From Ligaoa zhengdingensis (lineage in GTDB: Bacteria; Bacillota; Clostridia; Oscillospirales; Ruminococcaceae), in assembly GCF_014384885.1 (NCBI RefSeq), contig NZ_JACRST010000013.1:1-64000 (forward strand): a DNA stretch of 64,000 nucleotides. Reading direction: 5' to 3'. The translations under genes and the position numbers were made by a program. This document shows positions 25,346-33,706 of the stretch, one piece after another. Position 1 is the first letter of the stretch. The number at the start of each line of letters is the position of its first letter. The notes below the pieces were generated by a model. That model was not told where the DNA came from and did no database searches. It saw only the letters and a list, made by a program, of their open reading frames with translations.

Positions 25346-26356
25346 TTATACAAAACTCCCCGAGCTTTCCTCCCAAAACAACCGAATCTGTTCGGGGGTG
25401 AGGCTCTGAGCGAACTCCTGTTTGGCCAACAGCAATTGTTCCACGTCGCTCACCAATTCAAACAACACCGCCCGCGCTTCAAATTCTTCGCGGGTTTCCG
25501 GCAGGTCGAGGGAACGAAAATGTGTGCGCAGCAAATACAGCTGAAACAGCAACTCGCCGGCGTTGTCGTAGCTGGAAAGCGACTGGGCGATCAGCTTCAG
25601 GAATTCCGCCACATCATTCGACTGCTGGGGCGCGCTCCTCAGCCGAGCCGTATTTTCCAGCATCCGGCGCAGCATGCGCTGCTGTTTGCGCCGCAGCTCG
25701 ATATAGCTCAGGTAATAGCTGCGATCCTGAAAAATTACATTGTTCATCTGCTGGCTGACGCGCGCAATCGACTGCTCCAGCGCGCCGCTGAGCTCCTGAA
25801 GCTGCTCTTCAGCCCGGTCGCGATCCCCTTCAAGCAAGACGAGACGCGCAATCTCCTCCAGCAGGCGCCCCATCGCGCCGTCGATTCGGCGCTGGTCCTC
25901 CCGGATTTCCCGGATAAGACGCGGCATATAGGCGTTCATCAGCACCCCCATCGCAATGCCCAACAGCATCAGGGCCAGTTCGTTGAACATCGCCCGCGCA
26001 GTTAGTGTAGGAGCCGCCCAAAAGTGCAGGGTGAGCACGGTACTCATCGAGAGGCCGTCGAGCAGCCCAAACTGCTGGCAGGCCAAAGTGAACACCAACA
26101 GGAACAACCCCAACGCCGGGATGGTGTGCCCCATCCACCGGAAGATCACACTGGAGATAAGCAGTGAAGCGCCAAAGGCACACAGGCGCCGCGCTGCGAC
26201 CTGTAGGGTGTCTCGCCGGGTATTTTGGACGCTCAGCAGCGTAATGGTGACCACCGACGTGCTGTGGTCGAGCCCAAAGCTGCGCGCCAGCACCAGCGCC
26301 AGGCAGCAGCCGAGCACAATTTTCGCCGCTTTGGATGGAACCATCCGGTTTTTCAT
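25346..26356 (-). CDS. Aromatic acid exporter / FUSC family membrane protein
   Basis: 336 residues. The first about 140 residues hold four to five hydrophobic helices (ALVLARSFGLDHSTSVVTITLLSVQNTRRDTLQVAARRL is the FUSC-like hallmark region). The remaining 195 form a long helical cytoplasmic domain with coiled-coil character (EQLQELSGALEQSIARVSQQMNNV). This is the ArAE_1 / DUF939 layout, half-size exporters thought to dimerise. Substrate unknown. Confidence 0.8.
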   Translation of the reverse strand: MKNRMVPSKAAKIVLGCCLALVLARSFGLDHSTSVVTITLLSVQNTRRDTLQVAARRLCAFGASLLISSVIFRWMGHTIPALGLFLLVFTLACQQFGLLDGLSMSTVLTLHFWAAPTLTARAMFNELALMLLGIAMGVLMNAYMPRLIREIREDQRRIDGAMGRLLEEIARLVLLEGDRDRAEEQLQELSGALEQSIARVSQQMNNVIFQDRSYYLSYIELRRKQQRMLRRMLENTARLRSAPQQSNDVAEFLKLIAQSLSSYDNAGELLFQLYLLRTHFRSLDLPETREEFEARAVLFELVSDVEQLLLAKQEFAQSLTPEQIRLFWEESSGSFV

Positions 26357-26433
26357 CCAGCCGCCCCCTCAAACTGTTTTTTCTAGTTTGAGCGGCCGGA
26401 CAGCCTTTTAACCAAAATGCCCTGGCGGATCCG

Positions 26434-27258
26434 TCATAGGTGAAGCGCTTTTTTGGGGCAATTGTCGATACACCGGAAGCAGAGGATACATTCCGTCCCG
26501 TACCTGCGGCGGCGCGAATTGTCCGTCATATCCACATCCATCGGGCAGGACTCTTTGCATTTTCCACAGGAAACGCACTTCCCCCGGTCAACCTTTACCC
26601 GCAGCAGGGAAAAATAGCTCGCGGGCTTCAGGAATACGGCCACAGGGCAGAGGTATTTACAAAACGCGCGGTTGTCGTGGAGCGCAAATGCCAGCGCGGC
26701 CCCGGCCGCATAGTAAAGGACATTTCCGATGAGGAAACTCCAGAACATGATCCGGTCCATCCCGGGGATGCGCAGCAGGAACATTCCGCCGACAAACAGC
26801 AAAGACGCCAAAAATGTGACGTATCGGAGGAACCCGAACCCCCTTCTGGGGTGCTCAGGCCGCTTGTAGGGCAACAGGTCCAAAACCATCGCTGTCCAGC
26901 AGGCGTACCCGCACCAGCCGCGCCCAAACAGCAGCGGGCCAAAAATCTTTGCCACTGCGTAATGGATGACGGCAGCCTCAAAAACGCCAAGGAACAGATA
27001 GTACCAGAACCCTTCGATCTGCATATTTTCATTCGAGAGAAGCCCGAGGTAGACCAGCATATACAGGCCGACCGCGAATTGTACCATGTTCCTGGCGTGC
27101 TTTACCTTTTGGGTATAAAAGAAAATCCCGAGCGCGAGGCAGGTGCCTATGTATGAAAAATTGAACAGGTAAAACACCTGGTCCAACGTCAGCCAGAGGA
27201 CGACTGCGATGGCTTCAAACAGGAGCCACATACCCAGCGGAAACAAGAACTTTTTCAT
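26434..27258 (-). CDS. NapH/NosR-like 4Fe-4S membrane protein
   Basis: 274 residues from ATG 27258 after TAGGTGATCCC. About six hydrophobic helices are followed by a cytoplasmic tail with two 4Fe-4S clusters: CVSCGKCKESCPMDV and CILCFRCIDNCPKKAL. The loop GRGWCGYACWTAMVLDLLPYK is the conserved motif of the NapH/NosR/RdxA group. Such proteins pass electrons from the quinone pool or ferredoxin across the membrane. No reductase partner is adjacent, so its electron acceptor is unknown. Confidence 0.85.
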   Translation of the reverse strand: MKKFLFPLGMWLLFEAIAVVLWLTLDQVFYLFNFSYIGTCLALGIFFYTQKVKHARNMVQFAVGLYMLVYLGLLSNENMQIEGFWYYLFLGVFEAAVIHYAVAKIFGPLLFGRGWCGYACWTAMVLDLLPYKRPEHPRRGFGFLRYVTFLASLLFVGGMFLLRIPGMDRIMFWSFLIGNVLYYAAGAALAFALHDNRAFCKYLCPVAVFLKPASYFSLLRVKVDRGKCVSCGKCKESCPMDVDMTDNSRRRRYGTECILCFRCIDNCPKKALHL

Positions 27259-27280
27259 GGGATCACCTACAGATGAAATT

Positions 27281-27317
27281 AAGGGGAAGTCGCCAGACAA
27301 TACGGCGGCTTCCCCTC
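27281..27317 (-). terminator. Terminator of the MATE gene
   Basis: GGGGAAG.CGCC/GGCG.CTTCCCC stem; T-rich tail on the minus strand is weak. Confidence 0.6.
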
Positions 27318-27394
27318 TCAGGATACCATAAATTCTACTGAAACTCCACCTGAATCCGGGCAAATCCCGTATTTTTTGTGAATCAGGATGAGTT

Positions 27395-28759
27395 CTATGC
27401 ATCCAGCTCTGTTTTCTTACGCAGGCCAAAGGTGAAATGATACTGCTTGCGGTACCCGATCAGATAACCTACGGAGACCAGGCAGGCCAGAAACTCCGCC
27501 ACGGGAACCGCCAACCAGATGCCGTCCGCGCCGATAAACCGCGGCAACAGTAGCAGCGAAAGCACCAGGAGCACAAACGTGCGCAACACGGAGATGATCG
27601 CAGAAACCTTGCCGTTGTGCAAGGCGGTGAACAGCCCCGAAGCGTAGATGTTAAAGCCTGCAAACAGGTAGCTCACAGCAAACAACAGGAAACCGTGCAG
27701 CGCAAGCGGGAAGATATCGCTGCTCTGCCGGATGTAGACAGATACGATCGGCCGCGCCAGCAGGTAGGATGCGACCACCACCACCGCGGTCATCAGCAGT
27801 ACGGTGAAGGTGCAGTGGCGGAAAAGCGTCGCCTGCCTCTTTTGGTTTCCGCTGCCCAAATTAAAGCTGATGATGGGGGCCGCTCCGCCGATGAATCCCA
27901 TAAACACGGCGGTCAGCAGGAACTGCGCGTAAAGGACCACCGTGACGGCGGTGACGCCCGCCTCCTCCATATAATGCAGCGCCAGCTTATTAAACAGGAG
28001 CGTGGTCACCGAGACGGACAGGTTGCTGACCATCTCCGACGAGCCGTTGAAGCAGGAGAAGCCCAGCATCCTGGCCCGGAACTTGGGACGGACAAAGTAC
28101 AGGCTCCCCCGCCTTTGAAACGAAAAATACAGCAGGGCCGGCACCGAGGCGATCAGATAGCCGGCGACCGTCCCCCAAGCAGAGCCTTCAATCCCCATAT
28201 CAAGCGGTACCATCAGCACATAATCCAGGATAATGTTGCTGACGCCGGAAACCGCGGTCAGGAAAAAGCCCAGGCCCGGCCTGCCGGCGGTGATCAAAAA
28301 GGTGGAAAACACGATTTGAAGCGCCGCCATGGGCATGAACGGAATCAATGTGCCCAAATAGCCGAGGCAGTCGTCGTACAGGGCGGGGGTGGCCCCCAAA
28401 AAGCGGAGGAGCGGCTGCATAAACAGCATACTCAGGAGGGATAAGACCGCAGCCAGGACCGCCGCCGTCAACATAATGACGGTGAAATCCTCCTTCGCTT
28501 CCTGCTCCTTCCCCTCCCCCATCTTTCTTGCCACAATCGCGCTGCCACCGGTGGTGAGCATCAGGGTGATGGCCAGCATCACGCTGATGACCGGGTAGAC
28601 GATATTCATCGACGCCAGGGCGTTTTCTCCGACAAAATTGGAGATAAAGATGGCGTCCACCATCTGATAGAGGGACATAAACAGCAAACTCAAAATGCTG
28701 GGAAGCGTGTATCGAAACAGCGCCAGCGCGCTGAAGTCCCTGTCCAAACGATTTGTCAT
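27395..28759 (-). CDS. MATE family efflux transporter
   Basis: 454 residues from ATG 28759 (MTNRLDRDFSALALFRYTLP), with AAGGAGA 9 bases upstream. Twelve helices in two six-helix bundles; FMSLYQMVDAIFISNFVGENALASMNIVYP and GGSAIVARKMGEGKEQEA are MatE hallmarks of the first half, and AAPIISFNLGSGN of the second. Exports drugs or metabolites using Na+ or H+. Divergent from a MerR gene; promoter 28806-28836 has the 19-base spacer of MerR-activated promoters, so induction by a MerR ligand is likely. Confidence 0.93.
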   Translation of the reverse strand: MTNRLDRDFSALALFRYTLPSILSLLFMSLYQMVDAIFISNFVGENALASMNIVYPVISVMLAITLMLTTGGSAIVARKMGEGKEQEAKEDFTVIMLTAAVLAAVLSLLSMLFMQPLLRFLGATPALYDDCLGYLGTLIPFMPMAALQIVFSTFLITAGRPGLGFFLTAVSGVSNIILDYVLMVPLDMGIEGSAWGTVAGYLIASVPALLYFSFQRRGSLYFVRPKFRARMLGFSCFNGSSEMVSNLSVSVTTLLFNKLALHYMEEAGVTAVTVVLYAQFLLTAVFMGFIGGAAPIISFNLGSGNQKRQATLFRHCTFTVLLMTAVVVVASYLLARPIVSVYIRQSSDIFPLALHGFLLFAVSYLFAGFNIYASGLFTALHNGKVSAIISVLRTFVLLVLSLLLLPRFIGADGIWLAVPVAEFLACLVSVGYLIGYRKQYHFTFGLRKKTELDA

Positions 28760-28805
28760 AGGCGCTCTCTCCTTCTTTTCTTGATTTTTTTCGGCGCTAT
28801 ATGGT

Positions 28806-28836
28806 ATCATAAACCTTACAGTAACTGTAATGTCAA
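28806..28836 (-). promoter_or_regulatory. MerR-type promoter of the MATE gene
   Basis: Minus strand TTGACA (28831-28836), 19-base spacer, TATGAT (28806-28811). The spacer contains the perfect 15-bp dyad TTACAGTAACTGTAA (28816-28830, top strand). Confidence 0.85.
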
Positions 28837-28847
28837 GGGGTGACTTT

Positions 28848-29690
28848 GTGAACAATCTGAACCGGCGCCTGACCGTGGGGCAGCTCGCCGGGCTGCACGG
28901 CATCAACAAGCGAACCCTCCATTATTATGATCAAATCGGCCTGTTTTCTCCCGCTGTCAAGGGCGAAAACGGTTATCGGTACTACACACTGGATCAGATG
29001 CCCGACCTGGAGCTGATCCTGGCCTTTCGCGAACTGGGGATGTCCATCGAGCAGACGCAGGCGGCGATCCACTGCGGCGCGGGCGCCATAGAGGGCATCC
29101 TGTCCGACAAAATTGCGGATATCGATGCAAAAATTGAGCATCTGCGGAGCATGAAACGGCTGCTGAAGGCAAAACAGAAGCTCTCCTCCCTCTCCAAAAC
29201 GGTGACCTTAAACCGGATCGAATCGGTCTTCTGCGAAGAGGAAACCTTTGTCCTGAGCGAACAGATCGTCGGGGACATGGACGAAAACTTCTATCTCGCG
29301 ATGGGTCAACTCCTGCAGCAGGAGCGCCGTTACCGGCTATTCAACCACGAATACGGCATCATGCTCCACAGCGAAAAGGTCATGGCCGGCCGGTTTGAAG
29401 ATTACGACCGGTTCTATATGAAGCCGGTTTCGGGCGAGGGCGAGCGGTTGTTTGTGCGGCCCGCCGGCGATTATCTGCGCATTGTCGTCAAGGGGAACTG
29501 GGACCGCCTGCCCTTGGCGTACCAGAAGCTGCGAGATCACGCCTTAAACCTCAGCCTTCATCTGGCCGGCTACGCCTACGAGCGCGGGCTCAATGAGACG
29601 CTGAGCAGCAACATGGAGGAATCCGTGACCGAAATTCTGGTCCGCTGGGTACCCAGCGACAGCGGTGCAGAGGCAACGCCCGCCAAATAG
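28848..29690 (+). CDS. MerR family regulator of the MATE pump
   Basis: 280 residues from GTG 28848, which has AAGGGGTGA 7 bases upstream; the ATG at 28830 lies inside the operator. N-terminal MerR winged helix RRLTVGQLAGLHGINKRTLHYYDQIGLFSP, then a dimerisation coiled coil (about 80-115), and a 150-residue C-terminal domain with the GyrI/BmrR-like layout (YMKPVSGEGERLFVRPAGDYLRIVVKG). Likely activates the divergent MATE gene when it binds a toxic ligand. It shares only 88 bases with the pump gene start. Confidence 0.88.
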   Translation: MNNLNRRLTVGQLAGLHGINKRTLHYYDQIGLFSPAVKGENGYRYYTLDQMPDLELILAFRELGMSIEQTQAAIHCGAGAIEGILSDKIADIDAKIEHLRSMKRLLKAKQKLSSLSKTVTLNRIESVFCEEETFVLSEQIVGDMDENFYLAMGQLLQQERRYRLFNHEYGIMLHSEKVMAGRFEDYDRFYMKPVSGEGERLFVRPAGDYLRIVVKGNWDRLPLAYQKLRDHALNLSLHLAGYAYERGLNETLSSNMEESVTEILVRWVPSDSGAEATPAK

Positions 29691-29693
29691 CGC

Positions 29694-29744
29694 AAAAGAG
29701 GCCGGTACCGAGCCGCAAAACGCGGCCAGGCACCGGCCTCTTGA
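29694..29744. terminator. Bidirectional terminator between merR-type gene and clpE
   Basis: 11-bp stem AAGAGGCCGGT/ACCGGCCTCTT with a 25-base loop. Confidence 0.7.
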
Positions 29745-29756
29745 CCAATCGAGGGG

Positions 29757-32108
29757 TTATTCTTCCACTTTGGACACGCCAACCAGGCAGTCGGCGTCAA
29801 ACGAGTTGCCGTCGCTGTCGATCACGCGCAGCGCCAGCGCATCGTCTGCGGCGGTCGCCAGGATTCCCACGGGCGGATTGTCCAGGCAGTTGACCAGCAG
29901 GCTGCAAATGCGGTCCTCGACCGATTTTCGGATCACCCGACGCAGGTCGCGCGCGCCGCTCTTCTGACCGTAGGCCTTGTCGGCGATCCAGAGGAGGGCG
30001 CTGTCGTCCCATGCAAAGCGGATGCCCTTCTCCTGCATCGGCTCCACCAGCTCGCCGAGCATCAGCGCAGCGATCTTCTGGTAATCGCCGCGGTCCAACG
30101 GGCGGAACACCACAATCTCGTCGATGCGGCCCAAAAATTCGGGGCGCAGGAACTCGGACAGCGCCTTGTAGGCCTTGTCGCGCGCCACGTCGCCCGGGCG
30201 CTTCTCAAAGCCCAGAGAGCCCTCGCGGCGTTCGCTGCCCGCATTGGAGGTCATCACGATGACCGTGTTTTCAAAGCTGACCGTCCGGCCATGGGCGTCG
30301 GTGATGCGGCCCTCGTCCAGGATTTGCAGCAGAATATTCATCACATCGGGGTGCGCCTTCTCGATCTCATCGAACAGCACCACCGAATAGGGTTTGCGGC
30401 GCACCTTCTCGGTGAGCTGGCCCGCCTCGTCGTAACCGACATAACCCGGTGGCGACCCGATGATGCGGCTGACCGAGTGCTTCTCCATGAACTCCGACAT
30501 ATCCAGGCGGATGAGCGGATCGGTGGTATCGAACAGCTCCTGCGAGAGCACCTTGACCAGCTCGGTCTTGCCTACGCCGGTGGGCCCCACAAAGATGAAC
30601 GACGCCGGGCGGCGTTTGACCGAAATCTGCACGCGGGAACGGCGCACCGCCGCCGCGACCAGCTCGACCGCTTCGTCCTGGCCGATGATCCGCTTTTTGA
30701 GCACCGGTTCGAGGCGCGCGACCTTTTCCAGTTCGCTCTCCTCAATCTTGCTCGCGGGGATCCCCGTCCACTTCTCAATCACGCTCGCAAGGTCGTCCAG
30801 CGTGACCTGCGCGTTCAGCGCGGCGGGTTCCAGTTCGTGCATCCGGCTGTCGATGCGCATCAGCTCGGCGCGCACCCGCGCCAGGTGTTCATAATCCACA
30901 TTGCCGTCCTCCGGCTGCTCAATCTGCTGCTCCTCTTCCTTCTTTTTGTGGTAGGTGAGGTTCAGCGTATCGAACTCGGCCAGCTCCTTGTTGCGCAGTG
31001 CGGCGCAGGAGCAGCCCTCGTCCAACAGATCGATCGCCTTGTCGGGCAGGAAGCGGTCGTTGATGTAGCGCTCGCTCATCAGCACCGCGCGGCGGACGAT
31101 CTCCTCGGATACCGCGACGTGGTGGAACCGCTCGTAATAGCCTTTGACGCCGGTGAGCACGCGAATGGTGTCCTCGATGGTGGGTTCGTTGACCGTGACC
31201 GGCTGGAAACGGCGTTCGAGCGCGGCATCCTTCTCGATATATTTGCGGTATTCCTCAAAGGTGGTCGCGCCGATCACCTGGATTTCACCGCGCGAAAGCG
31301 CGGGTTTGAGGATGTTGGCGGCGTTCATGCTGCCTTCGGCGTCGCCCGCTCCCACCAGGTTGTGCACCTCATCGATAAACAGGATGATGTTACCCGCGGC
31401 GCTGACCTCCTCCACCAGGCCCTTTATGCGGCTCTCAAACTGGCCGCGGAACTGGGTGCCCGCGATCAGGCCGGTGAGGTCGAGCAGATGGAGCTCCTTG
31501 TCGAGCATCTTCGGGGGGACCTGCCCGCGCACAATCCGCTGGGCGATGCCCTCGGCAATCGCAGTTTTGCCCACACCGGGTTCGCCGATCAGGCAGGGGT
31601 TGTTCTTGGTACGGCGGTTGAGTATCTGAATGACCCGCGCGATTTCGTTGTCCCGACCGATGATCTCGTCGATCTTGCCGTCGGCCGCTTTGCGGGTGAG
31701 GTTCTCGGTGTACTGGTCGAGATACTTGCGCTTCTTCTCCTCTTTCTGCGGCTTTTTGATCTCGCGGCGGCGCTCCTTATGGCGCGGCGCCTCCTCGGAG
31801 GACTCGCCCTGCGCAGAGGGCTGTTGGCCGCTGAATAAGTTCTGCAAAAACGGAAACGGCTGTGCGCCGCCCATCTCAAAGTTGTCGTCACCTTCGGGGT
31901 TAATCATCTCCAGGAGCTGGTCGTCCATCTGGGCCATGTCCTCGTCGGTCAGGCCCATCTTATCCACCAGGTCGTTGATCGGCTTGATGCCAAGCTCCCT
32001 TGCGCATTGCAAACAGAGGCCCTCATTGATGGTCTTATCCCCGTCCAAGCGGGTCATATAGACCACGGCCACCCGTTTTTTGCATCTGCTACACATCATA
32101 TTGTTCAT
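29757..32108 (-). CDS. clpE: ClpE-like Clp protease ATP-binding subunit
   Basis: 783 residues from ATG 32108. The N-terminus has a zinc ribbon with Cys 6, 9, 32 and 35 (MCSRCKK and CLQCARELG) instead of the Clp_N double repeat, as in ClpE. Two AAA+ modules follow: Walker A GEPGVGKTAIAEG and GPTGVGKTELVKVL, Walker B in IILFIDEVHNLVG and VVLFDEIEKAHPDV, with a UVR-like middle domain (LARVRAELMRIDSRMHELEP). It unfolds substrates for ClpP. The promoter region holds a TGACAAA-N11-TTTGTCA dyad rather than a CtsR box. Confidence 0.88.
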   Translation of the reverse strand: MNNMMCSRCKKRVAVVYMTRLDGDKTINEGLCLQCARELGIKPINDLVDKMGLTDEDMAQMDDQLLEMINPEGDDNFEMGGAQPFPFLQNLFSGQQPSAQGESSEEAPRHKERRREIKKPQKEEKKRKYLDQYTENLTRKAADGKIDEIIGRDNEIARVIQILNRRTKNNPCLIGEPGVGKTAIAEGIAQRIVRGQVPPKMLDKELHLLDLTGLIAGTQFRGQFESRIKGLVEEVSAAGNIILFIDEVHNLVGAGDAEGSMNAANILKPALSRGEIQVIGATTFEEYRKYIEKDAALERRFQPVTVNEPTIEDTIRVLTGVKGYYERFHHVAVSEEIVRRAVLMSERYINDRFLPDKAIDLLDEGCSCAALRNKELAEFDTLNLTYHKKKEEEQQIEQPEDGNVDYEHLARVRAELMRIDSRMHELEPAALNAQVTLDDLASVIEKWTGIPASKIEESELEKVARLEPVLKKRIIGQDEAVELVAAAVRRSRVQISVKRRPASFIFVGPTGVGKTELVKVLSQELFDTTDPLIRLDMSEFMEKHSVSRIIGSPPGYVGYDEAGQLTEKVRRKPYSVVLFDEIEKAHPDVMNILLQILDEGRITDAHGRTVSFENTVIVMTSNAGSERREGSLGFEKRPGDVARDKAYKALSEFLRPEFLGRIDEIVVFRPLDRGDYQKIAALMLGELVEPMQEKGIRFAWDDSALLWIADKAYGQKSGARDLRRVIRKSVEDRICSLLVNCLDNPPVGILATAADDALALRVIDSDGNSFDADCLVGVSKVEE

Positions 32109-32261
32109 ATCAGCTGTTACACCTCTTAATATCATCAATGGCCCGGGGCTGCCTGTTCCGCCTCGGGCCTCATTTCATTCCTGTTTGGATGTTGCAATTT
32201 GAGTCGAAAAGTAAAATGGTATTTCAGGCTCGACCTTAGTATACCGCCGCGATGTGAACGG

Positions 32262-32291
32262 AATATGACAAAAATTTTGTTTATTTGTCAA
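32262..32291 (-). promoter_or_regulatory. Candidate clpE promoter with overlapping dyad
   Basis: Minus strand TTGACA (32286-32291), 18-base spacer, CATATT. TGACAAA (32266-32272) and TTTGTCA (32284-32290) form a 7-bp dyad over it. No GGTCAAA direct repeat (CtsR) or CIRCE element seen. Confidence 0.45.
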
Positions 32292-32311
32292 ATACACAAA
32301 ATTCGTCGACT

Positions 32312-32854
32312 CTACTTGGAATCGTCCCTGCGGTTGAGTCTTAAAAACACCGGGATGTACATCACAAAGGCAAACAACATAAATGCGGCCATCACCAGCA
32401 GCAGACCGAACACCCAGGTTGATTCTAGGTTGGGGAACGCCACAATCATCAGCATAATGACGTAAAACACCACCGTATACAGCTTGCCGAACCATCTGGC
32501 GCCGTCCAACCGGTGGTCGCGGCGGTAGAGCTTGACCCCCGCGGCCAGCATCAACAGCTCCTTGACAATAAACAGGGCCAGGATCAGCCAAAAACCCGGA
32601 TTGCGGATACCCAGCACGATGCAGGCGGCCGCCTGGGTGAGCTTGTCGGCCAGCGGATCGAGGATTTTGCCCAGCTGCGTGACCAGGTTAAATTTGCGCG
32701 CAATCAGGCCGTCGAGCAGGTCGGTGAGGCCCGAGACCAACAGGATCAGCGCCGCGATGTAAAACCAGGGCTGTTCCTGTGCGGTGAGGTAGACATAGCT
32801 GAATACCGGAATCAGCACAATGCGAAAGATGGACAACAGATTGGGCAGATTCAT
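32312..32854 (-). CDS. pgsA: CDP-diacylglycerol--glycerol-3-phosphate 3-phosphatidyltransferase
   Basis: 180 residues, integral membrane. The CDP-alcohol phosphotransferase motif DG..AR..G...D...D is present as DLLDGLIARKFNLVTQLGKILDPLADK around residue 60. N-terminus MNLPNLLSIFRIVLIPVF is typical. It makes phosphatidylglycerophosphate for PG and cardiolipin. Last gene of the minus-strand series from ecfA1. Confidence 0.94.
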   Translation of the reverse strand: MNLPNLLSIFRIVLIPVFSYVYLTAQEQPWFYIAALILLVSGLTDLLDGLIARKFNLVTQLGKILDPLADKLTQAAACIVLGIRNPGFWLILALFIVKELLMLAAGVKLYRRDHRLDGARWFGKLYTVVFYVIMLMIVAFPNLESTWVFGLLLVMAAFMLFAFVMYIPVFLRLNRRDDSK

Positions 32855-32878
32855 ATATTTTGTACTCCTTGCAGCAGA

Positions 32879-33589
32879 TTATGCCAGATCTCGAAGGCAG
32901 TCCAGCGGATTGAACCGCAGATACAGGCGGTAGACGTAGGTATCCTCCAACAGCTCATGGTTCAAAAAGCTCAGCGAGTTTTGGGTGATTACCATGATGA
33001 ATTGGAGCAGGGTGATAATGACATACAGCCCCACCAAACCGGATAACAGGCCCACCACCGCGCCGCCGAACGAGTTGAACAGCCCGATGATTGGCACGCG
33101 GTTGACCCCGTAGAAGCAACGGGTCAGCCACCGCACCAGCACCATCAGCACCGAGAACAGCACCATGAACAGGATCATGGTGACCAGCCCGGTCAGCGCC
33201 GGGGCGAACACCTCGTCCACCAGGGTATCAGCGGCATTGGCGGAATAATCGGCCAGCCGGTCGGACAGCTCGCTTACGCTGTAACCGCCGATCACCAACA
33301 TCTGGGTCAGGTACGCGGGCAGCGCATCCAGCAGGTCGGACGCGGCTTCGCCCAAATCAATCCCGCCGGGCAGGCTCGCCAGCGCGTCCTCCACGCGCGT
33401 GACCAGCCCGTCGCGCAGGAAAGTCTCAAACAACACCGGCGCAATGGTGCGGGAGAGCAGCCACGCCGCAGCCAACGCCGCCAGATAGCCGGCAAAGTTG
33501 ACCACTGTGGCGGCAAGCCCGCGCCGGGAAGAAACATAAATGTAATAGAGCAGGAAGGCGATTGCCAAAAGATCGTATACAAAAGCCAT
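32879..33589 (-). CDS. CvpA family membrane protein
   Basis: 236 residues. YDLLAIAFLLYYIYVSSRRGLAATVVNFAGYLAA is the CvpA start, with helices at both ends and a 90-residue loop in between containing several short amphipathic segments. The second membrane part GLFNSFGGAVVGLLSGLVGLYVI is also typical. CvpA relatives are linked to colicin V export and envelope stress; the clostridial role is unknown. Between DUF5711 and pgsA on the same strand. Confidence 0.82.
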   Translation of the reverse strand: MAFVYDLLAIAFLLYYIYVSSRRGLAATVVNFAGYLAALAAAWLLSRTIAPVLFETFLRDGLVTRVEDALASLPGGIDLGEAASDLLDALPAYLTQMLVIGGYSVSELSDRLADYSANAADTLVDEVFAPALTGLVTMILFMVLFSVLMVLVRWLTRCFYGVNRVPIIGLFNSFGGAVVGLLSGLVGLYVIITLLQFIMVITQNSLSFLNHELLEDTYVYRLYLRFNPLDCLRDLA

Positions 33590-33706
33590 GGATGCTGAAA
33601 TCCTCCTTTTGTCGGTCTGTATGGAAAGCCTCCGGCTTTCCTCTCAATAGATAACGACGGCGACGCTTCCAATATAACACAGAACAGGAAGAAATTCAAA
33701 CCGCCG

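Noticed and set aside
27259..27429. 57-residue N-terminal extension of the NapH-like protein
   Set aside because: No ribosome site, runs through the MATE terminator hairpin, and lacks family similarity; the ATG at 27258 has a good site.
30291..31838. 515-codon plus-strand frame
   Set aside because: Antisense of the Clp ATPase.
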